The notes below the pieces were generated by a model, which worked only from the letters and a program-made list of their open reading frames with translations, searched no databases and was not told where the DNA came from. The position numbers were made by a program, and so were the translations under genes. From positions 122,725,533 to 122,789,532 of the forward strand of contig NC_061862.1 in assembly GCF_907164915.1 (NCBI RefSeq): a DNA stretch of 64,000 nt, read 5' to 3'. The stretch comes from Impatiens glandulifera. Its lineage: Eukaryota; Streptophyta; Magnoliopsida; Ericales; Balsaminaceae. Shown here one piece after another: positions 27,057 through 35,778 of this stretch (the first letter of the stretch is position 1; each line of letters starts with the position of its first letter).

Positions 27057-28901
27057 ATGTATCAAGATAGGCCTCCAATGCTAGAAGGTGATGACTTTGC
27101 CAACTGGAAGGCACGCATGCACCTACATCTAGTCACCTTGGATGATGAAATGGAATTCGTTCTAACCGAAGGACCGATAGTCATTGATAAAGACAGAAAA
27201 GAATGGACAGCTGATGATAGGAGAAGGAACAATCTGGACAACCATGCAAGAAACCGGATCTCCAACAGCGTGGACAGAAATACATACTGCAAGATCAGAG
27301 ATTGCAAAACCGCAAAGGAGACTTGGAACACGGTCATCCAGATTTTTGAGGGAAATGAAAGAACCAAAGAGAACAAGATAATGGTGGCCACACAGAGGTT
27401 TGAAAGCATCAAAATGAAACCAGGGGAAACTATGAAAGAATACAGTGACCGGTTCACTGGTGTATTAGATGAGTTAGCAAATCTGGGTAAGAAGTATGAC
27501 AACAAAGAGGTCATCATGAAGGTTTTAAGGTCTCTTCCAAGTGCCTGGGATATAAAGACGATGGTCATGAGGGAATCAAAGAGCCTACGTAAGATGAAAC
27601 TATACGATGTATTCGAAGATCTCAAGGCTTATGAGTTCGAGATGAATTCCAGAACTGAAGAGGAAGTCTCGGCCTCAACGTCAACCAGAGCACTGTTCAC
27701 ATCTACGGAACCGGCTGCACCTGCTCCTGTTCCTATATCTACATCTGCACCGGTACCGACTCCTGCACCTGCACCGATCAGAACCGCCGAACAGTTTACT
27801 GAGGACGCCATGGCCATGCTTGCACAGAAGTTTGGGAGGTTCATGAAAAGGAGCCAACCGACAAACAACTACTATGGTGACAAATCCAATATAAGATGCT
27901 ATAACTGTAACTGTATGGGACATTTTAAGTGGGAATGCAAGAAACCAAGGAGAGATACACAGAAACCAGACTACCAAAATAATCGGAACTATCAACAAAC
28001 CGGTGAAGGAAGTGAAGTACCGAAAGCATTGATAGCCGACGATGGAGGAAGTCTATGGGCTCACAGTGACAGTGACGATGACCTCACATGTCTCATGGCA
28101 AATGAGGAACAGGTATTTGACTCTCCCTGTGATGAATTTACTAAAGATGAACTATATGAAGCATTGAATGACATGGTAGAAGAATATAAGAACCTACTGA
28201 CCATGCTACCTAAGCATATCAACCTTAAAGCCGATCACATAGTACCGATCCCAGTAGAACCAGAAGTACCCATCATAATCGAACAGGAGGCTATACAACC
28301 TGATGATATCCATACCCTAGAAACCGAATTAGAACTTAAGATCGAACAACCTAGTGAGTCAACTAGAGAACTAACCGAGAAAGAGAATGCCAGATTTCAG
28401 TATACGATGGCCGCCTATAGGAGATCTAGCGATATAGTAAAGAACCTGAATAAAGAATACAGGCATCCACGTTGTAAGAATGGCCTAGGATACACAGAGA
28501 ACAGATCTAAAAACCGAAAATCCATATGGAAAGCAAAGCTTACAAAAGGAAACCTTCCCTTCATAAAATTCCTTAAGAGCACCTGTACAGCTGAGGAAGA
28601 AGAGACCGAATACTATAGGAAAGAAAAGACAAAGTACGATTATGTTGGCCCAACCGATTCATGGCTTGACCTTGAGAAAAGGAAAGCAGAAATCCTGAAA
28701 TATAAGAAAGACTTTCCTGAACCACGTAGGTCAACCTATAGATCATCAAACCAAAGACCATCACCATTTAGGTCGTTTGCAGGAAAACCGAAATACACCA
28801 GACCAAGTGTGAGGAGAACAGTTGAAACTTTAGCAAAGAAGACCGTTCGATTTATCAAGGTTTGGGTACCTAAGGGACTAATCGCATGTGGACCCAAGTA
28901 A
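27057..28901 (+). CDS. gag: Gag polyprotein of the copia element (614 aa)
   Basis: Structural capsid/nucleocapsid protein. The N-terminal 200 residues are the plant copia Gag (UBN2-type) fold: FANWKARMHLHL, AKETWNTVIQIFEGNERTKE and MKEYSDRFTGVLDELANLG are characteristic. A Pro/Ala/Thr-rich linker (about 222-245) precedes a CCHC knuckle CYNCNCMGHFKWEC (about 281-294; C-x2-C-x4-H-x4-C). The C-terminal half is acidic, then Lys/Arg-rich, ending [13 protein letters not shown]. The ATG at 27057 is the first in the leader, 26 bp after the primer site. No internal stop. It overlaps the pol frame by 14 bp in a different frame (+1). Confidence 0.95.
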   Translation: MYQDRPPMLEGDDFANWKARMHLHLVTLDDEMEFVLTEGPIVIDKDRKEWTADDRRRNNLDNHARNRISNSVDRNTYCKIRDCKTAKETWNTVIQIFEGNERTKENKIMVATQRFESIKMKPGETMKEYSDRFTGVLDELANLGKKYDNKEVIMKVLRSLPSAWDIKTMVMRESKSLRKMKLYDVFEDLKAYEFEMNSRTEEEVSASTSTRALFTSTEPAAPAPVPISTSAPVPTPAPAPIRTAEQFTEDAMAMLAQKFGRFMKRSQPTNNYYGDKSNIRCYNCNCMGHFKWECKKPRRDTQKPDYQNNRNYQQTGEGSEVPKALIADDGGSLWAHSDSDDDLTCLMANEEQVFDSPCDEFTKDELYEALNDMVEEYKNLLTMLPKHINLKADHIVPIPVEPEVPIIIEQEAIQPDDIHTLETELELKIEQPSESTRELTEKENARFQYTMAAYRRSSDIVKNLNKEYRHPRCKNGLGYTENRSKNRKSIWKAKLTKGNLPFIKFLKSTCTAEEEETEYYRKEKTKYDYVGPTDSWLDLEKRKAEILKYKKDFPEPRRSTYRSSNQRPSPFRSFAGKPKYTRPSVRRTVETLAKKTVRFIKVWVPKGLIACGPK

Positions 28902-28941
28902 ATGTGGGTACCAAATAGTTGTAAATATGTACTTTGTGCAG
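28860..28941 (+). other. Candidate 82-nt intron that would fuse Gag to Pol in frame
   Basis: AAG|GTTTGG at 28859/28860 and TTTGTGCAG|GATCC at 28941/28942. The donor falls exactly after Gag codon 601 and the acceptor exactly before a pol codon, so removing the interval yields ...FIK-DPKKRLG... without a frameshift. It removes the gag stop (28899-28901). The donor is weak (GTTTGG) and the branch-like ACTAAT lies far upstream. Alternatives are +1 frameshifting or internal initiation of pol. Only RNA evidence can decide. Confidence 0.35.
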
Positions 28942-31900
28942 GATCCAAAGAAACGGCTAGGAAACTCCGAATGGTTCTTGGACAGCGGTTGCTCCAGACA
29001 CATGACCGGAAATAGCAATCTGCTAACCGACATTAGATCAGTAACCGGTGCTCCTATCACTTTCGGTGACAACTCTAAAGGTAAAACCGTGGGCAAGGGT
29101 AAGATTGTCCATGGTAACCTAACTATTGACAACGTACTTCTAGTTGAAAACCTACGTTTTAATCTACTTAGCATCAGTCAGATGTGTGATGCCGGATACA
29201 CCGTAGAATTCCTTAAACATGCATGCTTAGTTAAGAACTCTCAAGGAATAGTACTACTAACCGGAAATAGGATAGGTAACATCTACAAGGTAGACTGGAA
29301 AACTAGAGTAGAACATCCTATATGCATGATAGCTAAAACTGATCAAACCTGGCTATGGCACAAAAGACTAAACCATCTAAACATGAAAACCTTAAACTAC
29401 ATTCGTGGTAAGAAATTAGTTGAAGGCATCCCAGATATAGTATTTAACCAGGATAAGGTTTGTTCAGCATGCCAGATGGGTAAACAAACTAGGTCATCAT
29501 TTAAAAGCAAAGGAAATCTCCAATCTAGCCGATGCCTAGACCTTCTTCATATGGATCTATTTGGACCAATTCAGGTCATTAGTCTAGGCGGTATGCTCTA
29601 CACCATGGTAGTTATTGATGATTACTCTAGATATACATGGGTAATATTTTTACCATTTAAACGTGAAACGGTATCAAACCTAATCAACCTCCTTAAGCGT
29701 TTGCAAAATGAAAAATCAACTCGTATAAATTGCATTCGAAGCGATAGAGGTACCGAATTTACTAATAGCACATTAACTGCATATCTTGATGAATCCGGCA
29801 TTAGACACGAGTTGTCCAGTGCTAGGACTCCTCAACAAAATGGCCTGGCTGAGAGAAGAAACCGGACTCTCAAGGAAGCCGCACGGTCCATGATAGCCGA
29901 CTCCGGCATTGCTCAGAAATATTGGGCTGAAGCTATCAACACTGCATGCCATACACAAAATCGGTCTTTGATTAACAGATTTCACAACAAAACACCATAT
30001 GAGGTTTATTTTAACAGAGTTCCTAAACTTAAATACCTCAGGATTTTCGGTTGTAAATGTTATATTCATAATAATGGTAAAACCCAACTTACTGCTTTTG
30101 ATGCAAAGACCGATACCGGCATTATGCTGGGATACTCTTCAGTAAGCAAAGCATATAGAGTGTATAATAATAGAACTGCAACCATGGAGGAAACAATTCA
30201 CGTTGTTTTCGATGAATCGGTTGAAAGCAACACTGCTTCATGCTTTGATCTACATAACAGACTGGAAAATAACGATATTCATTCTGATAGCGAAGATGAG
30301 ACCCCGGTCTTCAGGGGATTTGTCCATGACCTAATGGGTAATATTGATACCCAGCCGGATCAAGCTGTTTCACAGTAGGAAGCTGACACTTCGGTCCAAC
30401 CCGAGGAAGCCGGTCGGTCTGACAATCTTGGTCAGCCTACCGACATGTCTAGCCTTGATCAATTAAACGGTAACTTGGTAGACACCTTTGAACTGAATCT
30501 CAGAAGAAATAGTAAACATCCTCCTGAGCAAATTATAGGTGACCCTTCAGAACCTGTTCGAACTAGGAGTCAACTTCTGGAAGGATATTTTAACTCTGCT
30601 TTTATATCCCAGATTGAACCGAAAAGAATAGATGAAGCATTGTCAGATCCGGACTGGATCTTGGGAATGCAAGAAGAACTAAACCAGTTCGAGAGTAGTA
30701 AAGTCTGGTACTTAGTTCCCAGACCGAAAGATAAATCGGTCATAGGAACAAGATGGGTATTCAGAAACAAACTCAATGAGGACGGTTTGGTCACGAGGAA
30801 CAAAGCCAGATTAGTGGCTCAAGGCTACAAACAGGAAGAAGGCATTGACTTTGAAGAGTCATTTGCTCCTGTAGCCAGGATTGAAGCCATTAGGATTTTT
30901 CTTGCATTTGCTGCTTTCAAAAATTTCAAAGTTTTTCAAATGGATGTTAAAAGTGCATTTCTGAACGGTGATATACGTGAAGAAGTGTACGTTGAACAGC
31001 CACCCGGCTTCAAGAACGCTGCACTTCCAAACCATGTATACCGACTAAACAAAGCTTTATACGGTCTAAAGCAAGCACCAAGAGCCTGGTATGATACACT
31101 AACCGCATTCCTAGTAGAGCATGATTTCACCATCGGTTCAGTGGATAAGACCTTGTTCAAATTTGAAAAGAAGGAACATATCCTACTTGTTCAAATCTAT
31201 GTAGATGATATTATCTTTGGTTCCACCGATCCAAAGCTCTGTGATAAATTTTCAAAAATGATGACTGACAAATTTGAAATGAGTATGATGGGAGAATTAA
31301 GTTTCTTCCTAGGTCTTCAGGTTAAGCAACTCAAGGAAGGAACATTCATCAGTCAACCGAAATATACCAAGGAGCTTCTAAAGAAATTCGGTATGGACAC
31401 CTGCTCCTCGGCGGCCACTCCAATGAGTTCATCCATTAAACTGGACAGAGATGATGAAGGGCAATCAGTAGATCAGATTGCATACCGGGGCATGATCGGT
31501 TCCCTGCTATATCTGACAGCAAGCAGACCGGACATCCTGTTTGCAGTTGGTGTATGTGGGAGATTTCAAGCAAATCCAAAGCAATCCCATTACACAGCCG
31601 CAAAGAGGATACTAAAGTATCTAAAGGGCACACCTGATGTCGGTCTGTGGTACCCAAATGACTCATCATTCAATCTAACGAGCTACTCAGACGCAGACTA
31701 TGCAGGCTGCAAGATTGACAGAAAGAGCACCAGCGGAACATGTCAGTTTCTTGGTGACCGACTGGTATCATGGCATAGCAAGAAGCAGACATCCGTGGCT
31801 ACATCAACCGCAGAAGCTGAATATTTGGCAGCCGGAAGTTGCTGTTCTCAACTTCTCTGGATCCAACAGCAGCTGAAGGACTTCGGTATCACAGCCGAAG

Positions 31901-32163
31901 AGTCCCCAATTTTCTGTGACAACACAAGTGCCATTGCGATTACATACAACCCGGTTCTCCATTCCAGAACCAAGCACATCGACATAAGGCATCATTTCAT
32001 TCGAGAGCATGTCACGCTGAAGCATATCCGGCTGGAATACGTACCCACCGATCAACAAGTAGCCGATATCTTCACAAAGCCTCTACAGGAAGCTAAGTTC
32101 TCTCAATTTAGACTTACTCTCGGTTTAACCGACATCAGTCAGATCCTTCCTAAGGATACTTAA
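28888..32163 (+). CDS. pol: Pol polyprotein of the copia element (protease-integrase-RT-RNase H), one in-frame TAG
   Basis: One frame throughout, interrupted only by TAG at 30376-30378 (CAG TAG GAA), lying in the variable linker between integrase and RT. Domains: aspartic protease [13 protein letters not shown] (about 28972); GAG-pre-integrase with [10 protein letters not shown] and CSACQMGK; integrase core LLHMDLFGP (Asp), IRSDRGTEF (Asp) and [11 protein letters not shown] (Glu); RT with [32 protein letters not shown] and the catalytic [11 protein letters not shown] (about 31195); RNase H with [10 protein letters not shown] and [10 protein letters not shown]. All catalytic residues that I can recognise are present, so loss of activity, if any, would come from the single stop. 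The frame opens at 28879; whether it is read by splicing, frameshift or new initiation (ATG 28927) is open. Confidence 0.93.
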
Positions 32164-32531
32164 AAGGAAAACCGGCTTCGACAGATAAAACAGGTAGTTC
32201 TTCTTAAGCTGCTGATCTTTGAATTCTCAAGATGCCTATGGAAGAACCGCCCAGCTCATCAGACAGAGTAAACCGACCGGCTACTTGGTGGAAACACCAG
32301 CTAACCGCATCGGGATGAACAACTGATGACTGACCGGTTCGGAAGCAGGTCATCCCAGATTATTTGAATTTCACAGATGTGGAACAACTACCAATGTTTA
32401 TAGATATCTGTTCTGAAATGTTGCCTTTTCAAAGAAAACTGGTCGCGCCTAAAAAGACGTGAAGATCTTTTGATATCTTTCATGGTTCAGGCCTATGACC
32501 GACACCTAGACTGCAAACATACCCATTTTGG

Positions 32532-32558
32532 AAAAAAAAAAAAAAAAAAAAAAAAAAA
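32532..32558 (+). repeat. A-tract downstream of pol
   Basis: Twenty-seven consecutive A residues within the 540-bp spacer between pol and the first accessory gene. It may mark the reverse-transcribed end of a captured mRNA, or be simple slippage; no further sign supports either. Confidence 0.85.
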
Positions 32559-32626
32559 CTTTTATCCTGCAGTTAATACATGTCATTCCATTTAATGCCT
32601 GGACAATAGGGTAGCCCCTAAACTAG

Positions 32627-32634
32627 TATTTAAG
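32627..32634 (+). promoter_or_regulatory. TATA-like box of accessory gene A
   Basis: TATTTAAG, 67 bp before the ATG at 32701, followed by an A/C-rich leader (CACTCACCACAAAACTCAC). The geometry matches that upstream of accessory genes B and C. Confidence 0.5.
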
Positions 32635-32700
32635 AGAGGGTAACACTCACCACAAAACTCACAAGTCACAAGAATACTCTCTCACTAAGGCAAACTAACC

Positions 32701-33435
32701 ATGTCTCAATTCCCAAACATCCTCCAAGTAGATTTTGAATCCTGTACCGGTACCGAACACTATGAAGTATATCGGATGATTAAGAAGTTAGAAGATACTG
32801 GTCTCCAGTATTTTCTGGATGATAAGCAGATCATCTACCCTGAATCAGTTATGGAATTCTACTATAACGCCAGGGTATTCCGGGGCACACCCCATTTTGA
32901 GACCCACATTCAATCCAAAGTTGGGGGGGTAATTTTCGACTTCACCGAGCAGGACTTTGGTCGGTGTTTCAGTCTGCCCAAGTAGGGGATCACAGATCTC
33001 AATCCTCCTGCAGACATTAAGGCTGAGGTATCCCTAGCCTTTGCCCGGTCGGATGAGCCTGTCAACGACCGTGGCTCTAAATCTCTCCTGAGGGCTGAAT
33101 ACCAGCTCCTCAATGATGTCATAGGTAGGGGCATCTTTGGAAGAGATGTCACTAACACCTACTGCGTGGCAAGTTTCAACATGATGGCCGCAATCATCAC
33201 CGGCACTCCGGTAAATTGGTCCCGGGTGCTGTTCGACACCTTGGTCTGGATGATTAACGTCCAGTCAGTTAGTCTCATTCCCCAAATGAGCACCCTCCTG
33301 GTGGAACTCGGTGTTCCAACTTGCCCTGGCGAAGGCCTAAACCAGGCTCAGGTGCTAACTAGGGATATGACCGACTCTTTCTATAGTCGGTTTGAAAGAG
33401 AATGGAGGAGGAGAAACTTCAACCCTCCTCGTTAA
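32701..33435 (+). pseudogene. Accessory gene A of the copia element (244 aa, one in-frame TAG)
   Basis: Single frame with one TAG at 32983-32985, where the paralogue B has GAG (LPKEG against LPK-stop-G), so one substitution truncates it. It shares a domain with B, C and the gene at 55740: an N-terminal QVDF, a TGLQYFLDD motif, an EFYYNA motif, then a central VNWSRVLFDTL motif. This corresponds to the family often labelled 'putative plant transposon protein' or 'dystroglycan-like' in plant annotations (recollection, not checked). No catalytic motif, signal peptide or membrane segment is seen. Function unknown. It has its own TATA-like box and leader, so transcription may be independent of the LTR. 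Confidence 0.75.
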
Positions 33436-33830
33436 GTCACTTCATCTGGCATCCGGTCGTTTTGCTGCATGTACCGGATGCATCATTAACCATATCGGCC
33501 TCATCCATGTCCACTTCGGTTTTATTTGTACTTTCCTTAACTTCATCATTTATGTATGTCATTTTCGGTGTTGTCTCTACCGTCTTCGGTCTCCATCTAA
33601 TATATATCATTATGTGTTAAATGCATTTAATGAGATAATCCAATTTAATGAGATAACTCCCAACCACCTGCACATTTAATTCCCAACTAATCTGGTTACT
33701 TTCGAACAAACATTTACCTCGAGATCTGCAAACCGCCACTTCCCAATGCACTTTGGAAAGGAAAAGATTCTTTTCCTTAATAAAACAAAACTAACAATCA
33801 ATGCTCAGATTTTCCCTCCAAAAACGATTC

Positions 33831-33838
33831 TATATAAG
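33831..33838 (+). promoter_or_regulatory. TATA box of accessory gene B
   Basis: TATATAAG, 86 bp before the ATG at 33917. The leader is pyrimidine-rich (CTCTTGAATCTCTCTCTCTC). Confidence 0.6.
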
Positions 33839-33916
33839 GAGCCATCCTCCCTTCACTTTCTCACATCCACAATCACTTGCACTTCTCTTGAATCTCTCTC
33901 TCTCTACATCATAATC

Positions 33917-34624
33917 ATGCCAAGCCGAACTTTGGGTAATTTTCTAAGTGTTGACTTCGGCTCATGCTTGGCCGAATGGGATTATGACCATCCAAAGAAA
34001 CACATGTTTGAGAGCCTCATTGTTACCGGTCTTCAAGCCTTCCTTGACGAATCCGGTCCCATACTGACAGAGGATGTCAAGGAATTTTTCAGAAATGCCG
34101 TCAACTGGGGAGACCGCATTGTAACCACTGTAAGGAATCATACCTTCCGGCTTGATGAAGCCGAATTTGCCTCCCTCTTCAATCTGCCCAAAGAAGGGTT
34201 CTCTGATTTTCCGGTCTTAGAGGGCACTGATGAATACTACTATGTGTACCGCTGCTTAGGAACCTTCGAGACGGTGGAAACCTATGGGTTAAAAACCCGC
34301 CTCGGTCGAAGCACTCAGCTACTTCTTGAGATTGTCACTCGGTCCATTCTGTGCCAATCTGTAAATCAGCGGTTTTCAAAGAATACCTATAATATGATGA
34401 CCCACATCTACAACCACACGCCCATCAATTGGGCAGCGGTCCTTTTTCAAACTTTGAGGAAAATGGTGCGGACCAAGAAGGGTCTCGGCTTTGCACCCCA
34501 CATCAGCAGGCTGATTCTCAAGTACCGGCCAGATTTTGGACCGGGCACACCGGCATCCCCCTCAAATATTCTCGATAGAGATGCCGTGGTGGAAAAGTAC
34601 TCCAAAATGGTGTTTACTGATTAA
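33917..34624 (+). CDS. Accessory gene B of the copia element (235 aa)
   Basis: Intact. The first ATG after the TATA box starts MPSRTLGNFLSVDFG; the frame is open further upstream but without an ATG in good context. It shares the accessory domain: SVDF, TGLQAFLDESGP, VKEFFRNAVNWGDRIVTTV, FASLFNLPKEGF, and INWAAVLFQTLRKMV near residue 180. The protein ends soon after that motif, so it is a one-domain version of the larger gene C. No known catalytic motif. The last third of the gene is duplicated downstream (35056-35285). Function unknown; it could be a nucleic-acid or chromatin-binding helper, which is a guess. Confidence 0.8.
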   Translation: MPSRTLGNFLSVDFGSCLAEWDYDHPKKHMFESLIVTGLQAFLDESGPILTEDVKEFFRNAVNWGDRIVTTVRNHTFRLDEAEFASLFNLPKEGFSDFPVLEGTDEYYYVYRCLGTFETVETYGLKTRLGRSTQLLLEIVTRSILCQSVNQRFSKNTYNMMTHIYNHTPINWAAVLFQTLRKMVRTKKGLGFAPHISRLILKYRPDFGPGTPASPSNILDRDAVVEKYSKMVFTD

Positions 34625-35054
34625 ACATCTCTATTTAAATGTCTTCCTTTCGATCCTATCGGTTTCCATTCTAATAAAATACTGTTTCAGTTTTGATCGC
34701 TTCTCTTTACTCTTTGCATCTATCTAACATAACCGGCTTCACATCGTTCGTATCCGGTTTCATAAAATATGCTTAAAACTGTTAAACACCGATCAATCAA
34801 AAATCTGAAACACTATTAGAAACCGATCTGCCATTCGGTCTCAAAGAAATGATTGCGTGACCGATGACATAGGCAAAGAACTTTGGAGGGAAAATCTCCC
34901 GCCCAAAGACACCGCACACTGTTTCGCACGAAACCACGTCCTTTCGTTTTGGAGGGAAATTTCCCGCCCATTCATGATGGGACGGTTTGGCTTCCAAACC
35001 GTGCCTATAAAAGGGGAGCCTTAGTCATATTTTTCATTCTCACACAAATTCAAT

Positions 35055-35285
35055 TTGATGACCCACATCTACAACCACACGCCCATCAATTGGGCAGCGG
35101 TCCTTTTTCAAACTTTGAGGAAAATGGTGCGGACCAAGAAGGGTCTCGGCTTTGCACCCCACATCAGCAGGCTGATTCTCAAGTACCGACCAGATTTTGG
35201 ACCGGGCACACCGGCATCCCCCTCAAATATTCTCGATAGAGATGCCGTGGTGGAAAAGTACTCCAAAATGGTGTTTACTGATTAA
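35055..35285 (+). pseudogene. Truncated second copy of accessory gene B
   Basis: Encodes the same last 76 residues as gene B (MMTHIYNHTPINWAAVLF to KMVFTD), produced by the tandem duplication. It lacks the N-terminal two-thirds of the domain. It lies about 45 bp downstream of the orphan TATAAAAG at 35006, so a short transcript is conceivable; a functional product is doubtful. Confidence 0.75.
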
Positions 35286-35631
35286 ACATCTCTATTTAAA
35301 TGTCTTCCTTTCGATCCTATCGGTTTCCATTCTAATAAAATACTGTTTCAGTTTTGATCGCTTCTCTTTACTTCTTGTATCTATCTAACATAACCGGTTT
35401 AATATCGTTCGTATCCGGTTTCATAAAATATGCTTAAAACTGTTAAACACCGATCAATCAAAATATCTGAAACACTATTAGAAACCGATCTGCCATTCGG
35501 TCTCAAAGAAATGATTGCGTGACCGATGACATAAGCAAAGAACTTTGGAGGGAAAATCTCCCGCCCAAAGACACCGCACACCGTTTCACAGGAAACCACG
35601 TCCTTTCGTTTTGGAGGGAAATTTCCCGCCC

Positions 35632-35640
35632 ATTCATGAT
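35632..35640 (+). promoter_or_regulatory. E2F-like site in the gene C promoter
   Basis: TTTCCCGCC matches the plant E2F consensus TTTSSCGC and overlaps the perfect palindrome GGGAAATTTCCC. An ATCTCCCGCCC variant lies about 70 bp upstream. The same pair is repeated in the duplicate promoter at 34960. Binding is inferred only. Confidence 0.35.
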
Positions 35641-35667
35641 GGGACGGTTTGGCTTCCAAACCGTGCC

Positions 35668-35675
35668 TATAAAAG
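35668..35675 (+). promoter_or_regulatory. TATA box of accessory gene C
   Basis: TATAAAAG, 111 bp before the ATG at 35779. The leader is rich in CT (TTTCTCTCTCTAAGC), like many plant gene leaders. Confidence 0.6.
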
Positions 35676-35778
35676 GGGAGCCTTAGTCATATTTTTCATT
35701 CTCACAGAAATTCACTTTCTCTCTCTAAGCTACTAAATCCCTCGAAACCGATTTCTCTCCTTCTCAAACTATTCAAAC

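Larger units (their letters stand above)
34395..35716 (+). repeat. 661-bp tandem duplication (gene B 3' end plus downstream promoter)
   Basis: 34395-35055 and 35056-35716 are near-identical. Both start TGATGACCCACATCTACAAC and end near the leader ATTTTTCATTCTCACA. Each copy holds the last 76 codons of gene B, its 3' flank, a GGGAAATTTCCCGCC site and a TATAAAAG box. The second copy supplies the present promoter of gene C; the first leaves an orphan promoter at 35006. Confidence 0.95.

Noticed and set aside
27062..27625. 187-aa minus-strand open frame
   Set aside because: Antisense shadow of gag.
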